From an uncultured Bacilli bacterium (GTDB lineage Bacteria > Bacillota_I > Bacilli_A > RF39 > UBA660), in the NCBI GenBank assembly GCA_947625395.1, contig CANQOD010000055.1, forward strand, positions 1 through 7,723: 7,723 nucleotides of DNA, read 5' to 3'. The notes under the pieces are model-generated. The model searched no databases. It was given only the letters and a program-made list of their open reading frames with translations, and was not told where the DNA came from. Below, piece by piece: positions 6,266-7,723 of the stretch. Made by a program: the position numbers and the translations under genes. Every line of letters begins with the position of its first letter. The stretch's first letter is position 1.

Positions 6266-7335
6266 ATCCAATCTCCCCTGTCTTTTATGTCCTGAATCAT
6301 TTGTTCATGTTCTTCTACCGTCTTTGTAAAATAAACTTTTCGATTCTTATCAGCAACGAAATAGAAATTGTCATTCTCAGTTGGATGAAGAGCCGCTTCA
6401 ATCGAAGCGCTTTCCGGATTACAAATCGGTCCAACAGGAAGACGTCCCATCATCTCACTACTTCTCGTATTATAAGGATTATACGTATTGAACATCTCGA
6501 TAGTTAAATCCCCACTATTCATATCTTGGTCAAACGCATAATACGTGGTCACATCGCTTCCTAAATTCATTCCTTGTGAAAGACGATTTTGGAACACACC
6601 CACCACCATTTTTCTATCTTCTTCTGTCACTGCTTCTAACTGTGCGATAGAAGCATAGGTAAGAATCTCATGGATATTTTGAGAAGCCTCTAACGTTGCA
6701 CGATAAGGCTCTAAGTTCTTTTCCGTTTGATTTAAAAGTGTTGTAACCACTTCTTCGATGGTCACATCTTTTCCTTTCAACGAATAAGTTTCTGGAGCCA
6801 AGTATCCCTCTAAAGGATAGTAAATCTCCGGATTTAAAATCGCATCCGTTAAAAACCAATACGAAGAAAATAAGCTTTGAATATATGTCCTATCTTGCAT
6901 TTTTGCAAGAAAATCTTCTTTTTTAATATGGGTATTTTTTTCTAAAATCTCCGCATATTGTTTGATGTTTTTTCCTTCTTGGAACGTCACTTGAATGTCA
7001 TTTGAATTCTGATTCGTTCCTTTTTCTAACAGTGCAACAATCTGTTTCATAGACATCTTTTTCGTCATATAGTAAACATCCGCTTTAATGGCATTGACGC
7101 CATTTAACTTGACATAAATTTTAAAAAAGAACGCATTTCGAATGAGGCCTTTTTGTTCCAATACTTTTCCCACGTTTAAAGCTGTCATTCCTTTAGGAAC
7201 CAACACTTCAATTTTTTGTTTAGAAGAAGTGTCCATCGGTGAAGTCATCACACTATAGGTCACACTTGCTCCAATCAAACAGATTCCTAATAAAAATAAT
7301 AAAATGGCTAAAACTCTTCCTTTTCTTAACTTCAT
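6259..7335 (-). CDS. mltG: Endolytic peptidoglycan transglycosylase MltG (YceG-like)
   Basis: 358 aa, typical length. MltG cuts nascent glycan strands inside the chain near the membrane and is thought to set glycan length during wall synthesis. A short basic N-terminus (MKLRKGR) precedes one membrane helix (about residues 8-31). A LysM-like subdomain follows (about 41-80, IEVLVPKGMTALNVGKVLEQ). The YceG catalytic domain holds LEGYLAPETYSL (175-186) and ASIAQLEA (228-235), where E234 matches the invariant catalytic Glu of the ASIvEkEa motif, followed by FQNRL, YNTR, LPVGPICNP (299-307), AALHP and FYFVADK. The ATG at 7335 has GAGAGGG 5 nt upstream. It heads a four-gene unit behind the promoter at 7410-7438, and trmR overlaps its 3' end. 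Confidence 0.96.
   Translation of the reverse strand: MKLRKGRVLAILLFLLGICLIGASVTYSVMTSPMDTSSKQKIEVLVPKGMTALNVGKVLEQKGLIRNAFFFKIYVKLNGVNAIKADVYYMTKKMSMKQIVALLEKGTNQNSNDIQVTFQEGKNIKQYAEILEKNTHIKKEDFLAKMQDRTYIQSLFSSYWFLTDAILNPEIYYPLEGYLAPETYSLKGKDVTIEEVVTTLLNQTEKNLEPYRATLEASQNIHEILTYASIAQLEAVTEEDRKMVVGVFQNRLSQGMNLGSDVTTYYAFDQDMNSGDLTIEMFNTYNPYNTRSSEMMGRLPVGPICNPESASIEAALHPTENDNFYFVADKNRKVYFTKTVEEHEQMIQDIKDRGDWIW
6273..6278 (-). promoter_or_regulatory. Ribosome binding site deciding the trmR start
   Basis: GGGGAG on the minus strand within the last codons of mltG, 7 nt before the ATG at 6265. The TTG at 6271 is only 1 nt away and cannot use it well. Confidence 0.7.
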
Positions 7336-7340
7336 AACTT

Positions 7341-7347
7341 CCCTCTC
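7341..7347 (-). promoter_or_regulatory. Ribosome binding site of mltG
   Basis: GAGAGGG on the minus strand, 5 nt before the ATG. It directly abuts the stop codon of a possible 7-codon leader ORF (7347-7370), so the two may be coupled. Confidence 0.65.
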
Positions 7348-7370
7348 TATTCAAAAAAAATATGGTTCAT
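7347..7370 (-). other. Possible 7-codon leader ORF ahead of mltG
   Basis: ATG at 7370 opens MNHIFFE and ends in TAG at 7347-7349, touching the mltG ribosome binding site. AAAGG lies about 5 nt upstream of its ATG. It lies in the transcribed leader predicted from the promoter at 7410. It could be chance in AT-rich DNA; the placement is the only argument for it. Confidence 0.3.
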
Positions 7371-7379
7371 TTGTACCTT

Positions 7380-7404
7380 TGTAATCCACGCATCTTTGAT
7401 TACA
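7380..7404 (-). repeat. Hairpin at the predicted 5' end of the mltG transcript
   Basis: TGTAATC (7404-7398) and GATTACA (7386-7380) form a perfect 7-bp stem around an 11-nt loop. The predicted transcription start is near 7403, so the hairpin would be at the extreme 5' end of the mRNA, where it could stabilise the message, or as DNA it could be an operator. No U-run follows the stem directly, so it is not a terminator. Confidence 0.55.
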
Positions 7405-7409
7405 TTACT

Positions 7410-7438
7410 ACTATATCAAAATCCAACAAACAACGCAA
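7410..7438 (-). promoter_or_regulatory. Promoter of the mltG operon, extended -10
   Basis: On the minus strand TATAGT (7410-7415) is preceded by TGA, giving an extended -10 (TGnTATAGT). A 17-nt spacer leads to TTGCGT (7433-7438), a weak -35 with 3 of 6 matches, as often found when the -10 is extended. It is placed after the glyS terminator and about 70 nt before mltG, which fits its role. The -35 overlaps the edge of an inverted repeat (7437-7456). Confidence 0.65.
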
Positions 7439-7456
7439 GAAAACAACTGTTTTCTT
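7437..7456. repeat. Inverted repeat at the mltG promoter
   Basis: AAGAAAAC and GTTTTCTT form 8-bp perfect arms around a 4-nt centre. The repeat covers and extends upstream of the weak -35 element. It could be a regulator binding site. On neither strand is it followed by a proper T-run, so it is unlikely to be a terminator on its own. Confidence 0.5.
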
Positions 7457-7466
7457 TACGCCAAAG

Positions 7467-7511
7467 AAAAAATGGATTGCGACTTAAAAAATTCAATCAA
7501 ATCCATTTTTT
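7467..7511 (-). terminator. Intrinsic terminator after glycyl-tRNA synthetase gene
   Basis: AAAAAATGGATT (7511-7500) pairs perfectly with AATCCATTTTTT (7478-7467) to give a 12-bp stem, with a 21-nt loop. On the minus strand the stem runs into TTTTTTCTTT. It begins about 60 nt after the glyS stop. Because the stem is A-tract/T-tract at its base it could also work on the plus strand, but no plus-strand gene approaches it here. The loop is longer than usual. Confidence 0.8.
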
Positions 7512-7570
7512 ACTTTCTTTTTATGTTTACAGATTGCAGCTTGTTTCTCTTTCAAATAACTTCTTTTTAG

Positions 7571-7723
7571 CTATTCAAATTGGATTCTTTCAAGGACGTA
7601 GTTTTTGACCTCGTCAAGTGGTAATGTTACTTGACGCATTGTATCTCTCTCACGAATAGTGACTGTTCCATGGTCCAAAGTATCTTGGTCAATCGTGACA
7701 CAAAAAGGCGTTCCAATCGCGTC
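7571..7723 (-). CDS. glyS: Glycyl-tRNA synthetase, dimeric type, last 50 codons (5' part outside window)
   Basis: Class II aminoacyl-tRNA synthetase that charges tRNA-Gly. Only the C-terminal end of the anticodon-binding domain is in the window, ending in TAG at 7571. The visible pattern is DAIGTPFCVTID, then a GTVTIRERDTM segment and a QVTLPLDEVKNYV tail. It matches the end of the single-chain alpha2 GlyRS (often called GlyQS) found in mycoplasmas and staphylococci, where the equivalent reads DEIGTPYCVTID and VTVRDRDTM. This is recalled from family knowledge. Catalytic motifs lie outside the window, so a related class II synthetase is not fully excluded, but the match is specific. Confidence 0.88.
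   Translation of the reverse strand, partial: DAIGTPFCVTIDQDTLDHGTVTIRERDTMRQVTLPLDEVKNYVLERIQFE

Noticed and set aside
6266..6271. TTG start for trmR at 6271
   Set aside because: It is only 1 nt from GGGGAG; the ATG at 6265 has a normal 7-nt spacing.
7353..7380. Attenuator-type terminator in the mltG leader (GGT...ACC followed by T8)
   Set aside because: The stem is only 3 bp around an 8-nt loop, too weak to stop polymerase.
7396..7608. 70-codon plus-strand frame over the glyS-mltG spacer
   Set aside because: It spans a terminator and the end of glyS, has no binding site and a low-complexity composition.

Overview
The window looks like chromosomal DNA of a low-GC Bacillota, class Bacilli in the broad sense. 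The reasons are strong AGGAG-type ribosome binding sites, AT-rich spacers, sigma-A-type promoters, a dimeric-type glycyl-tRNA synthetase, and the mltG-trmR gene pair known from Bacillus subtilis (yrrL-yrrM). UGG encodes Trp and UGA is used as a stop, so the code is standard rather than the Mycoplasma code. The genus cannot be fixed from the sequence; an uncultured or gut-associated Bacilli lineage is a guess only.

All genes lie on the minus strand, so transcription runs from high to low coordinates. At the high end is the last 50 codons of glycyl-tRNA synthetase (7571-7723), followed by a strong intrinsic terminator (7467-7511). A 235-nt spacer then holds the terminator, an inverted repeat, an extended -10 promoter, a 5' hairpin and a possible 7-codon leader ORF. 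This promoter should drive a tightly packed four-gene unit: mltG (peptidoglycan lytic transglycosylase), trmR (tRNA wobble-uridine methyltransferase), a membrane-anchored NlpC/P60 peptidase with a VirB2/TrbC-like membrane hairpin, and a single-pass membrane protein with a possible RsiV/DUF3298-like exterior domain. The junctions are a 7-nt overlap, a 16-nt gap and a 4-nt ATGA overlap.

A second promoter (extended -10, 4022-4027) then drives parE and parC, the two subunits of topoisomerase IV, with a 14-nt gap. parC runs off the low end after 675 codons. No convincing terminator separates the four-gene unit from parE, so read-through is possible.

The well-understood genes cover translation (glyS, trmR), cell-wall remodelling (mltG, NlpC/P60 protein) and chromosome decatenation (parEC). 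The least explained part is the NlpC/P60 fusion with its translationally coupled partner. I see no CRISPR array, insertion sequence, integrase, tRNA or rRNA gene, and no evidence of a defence island. The plus-strand reading frames appear to be shadows of the minus-strand genes.
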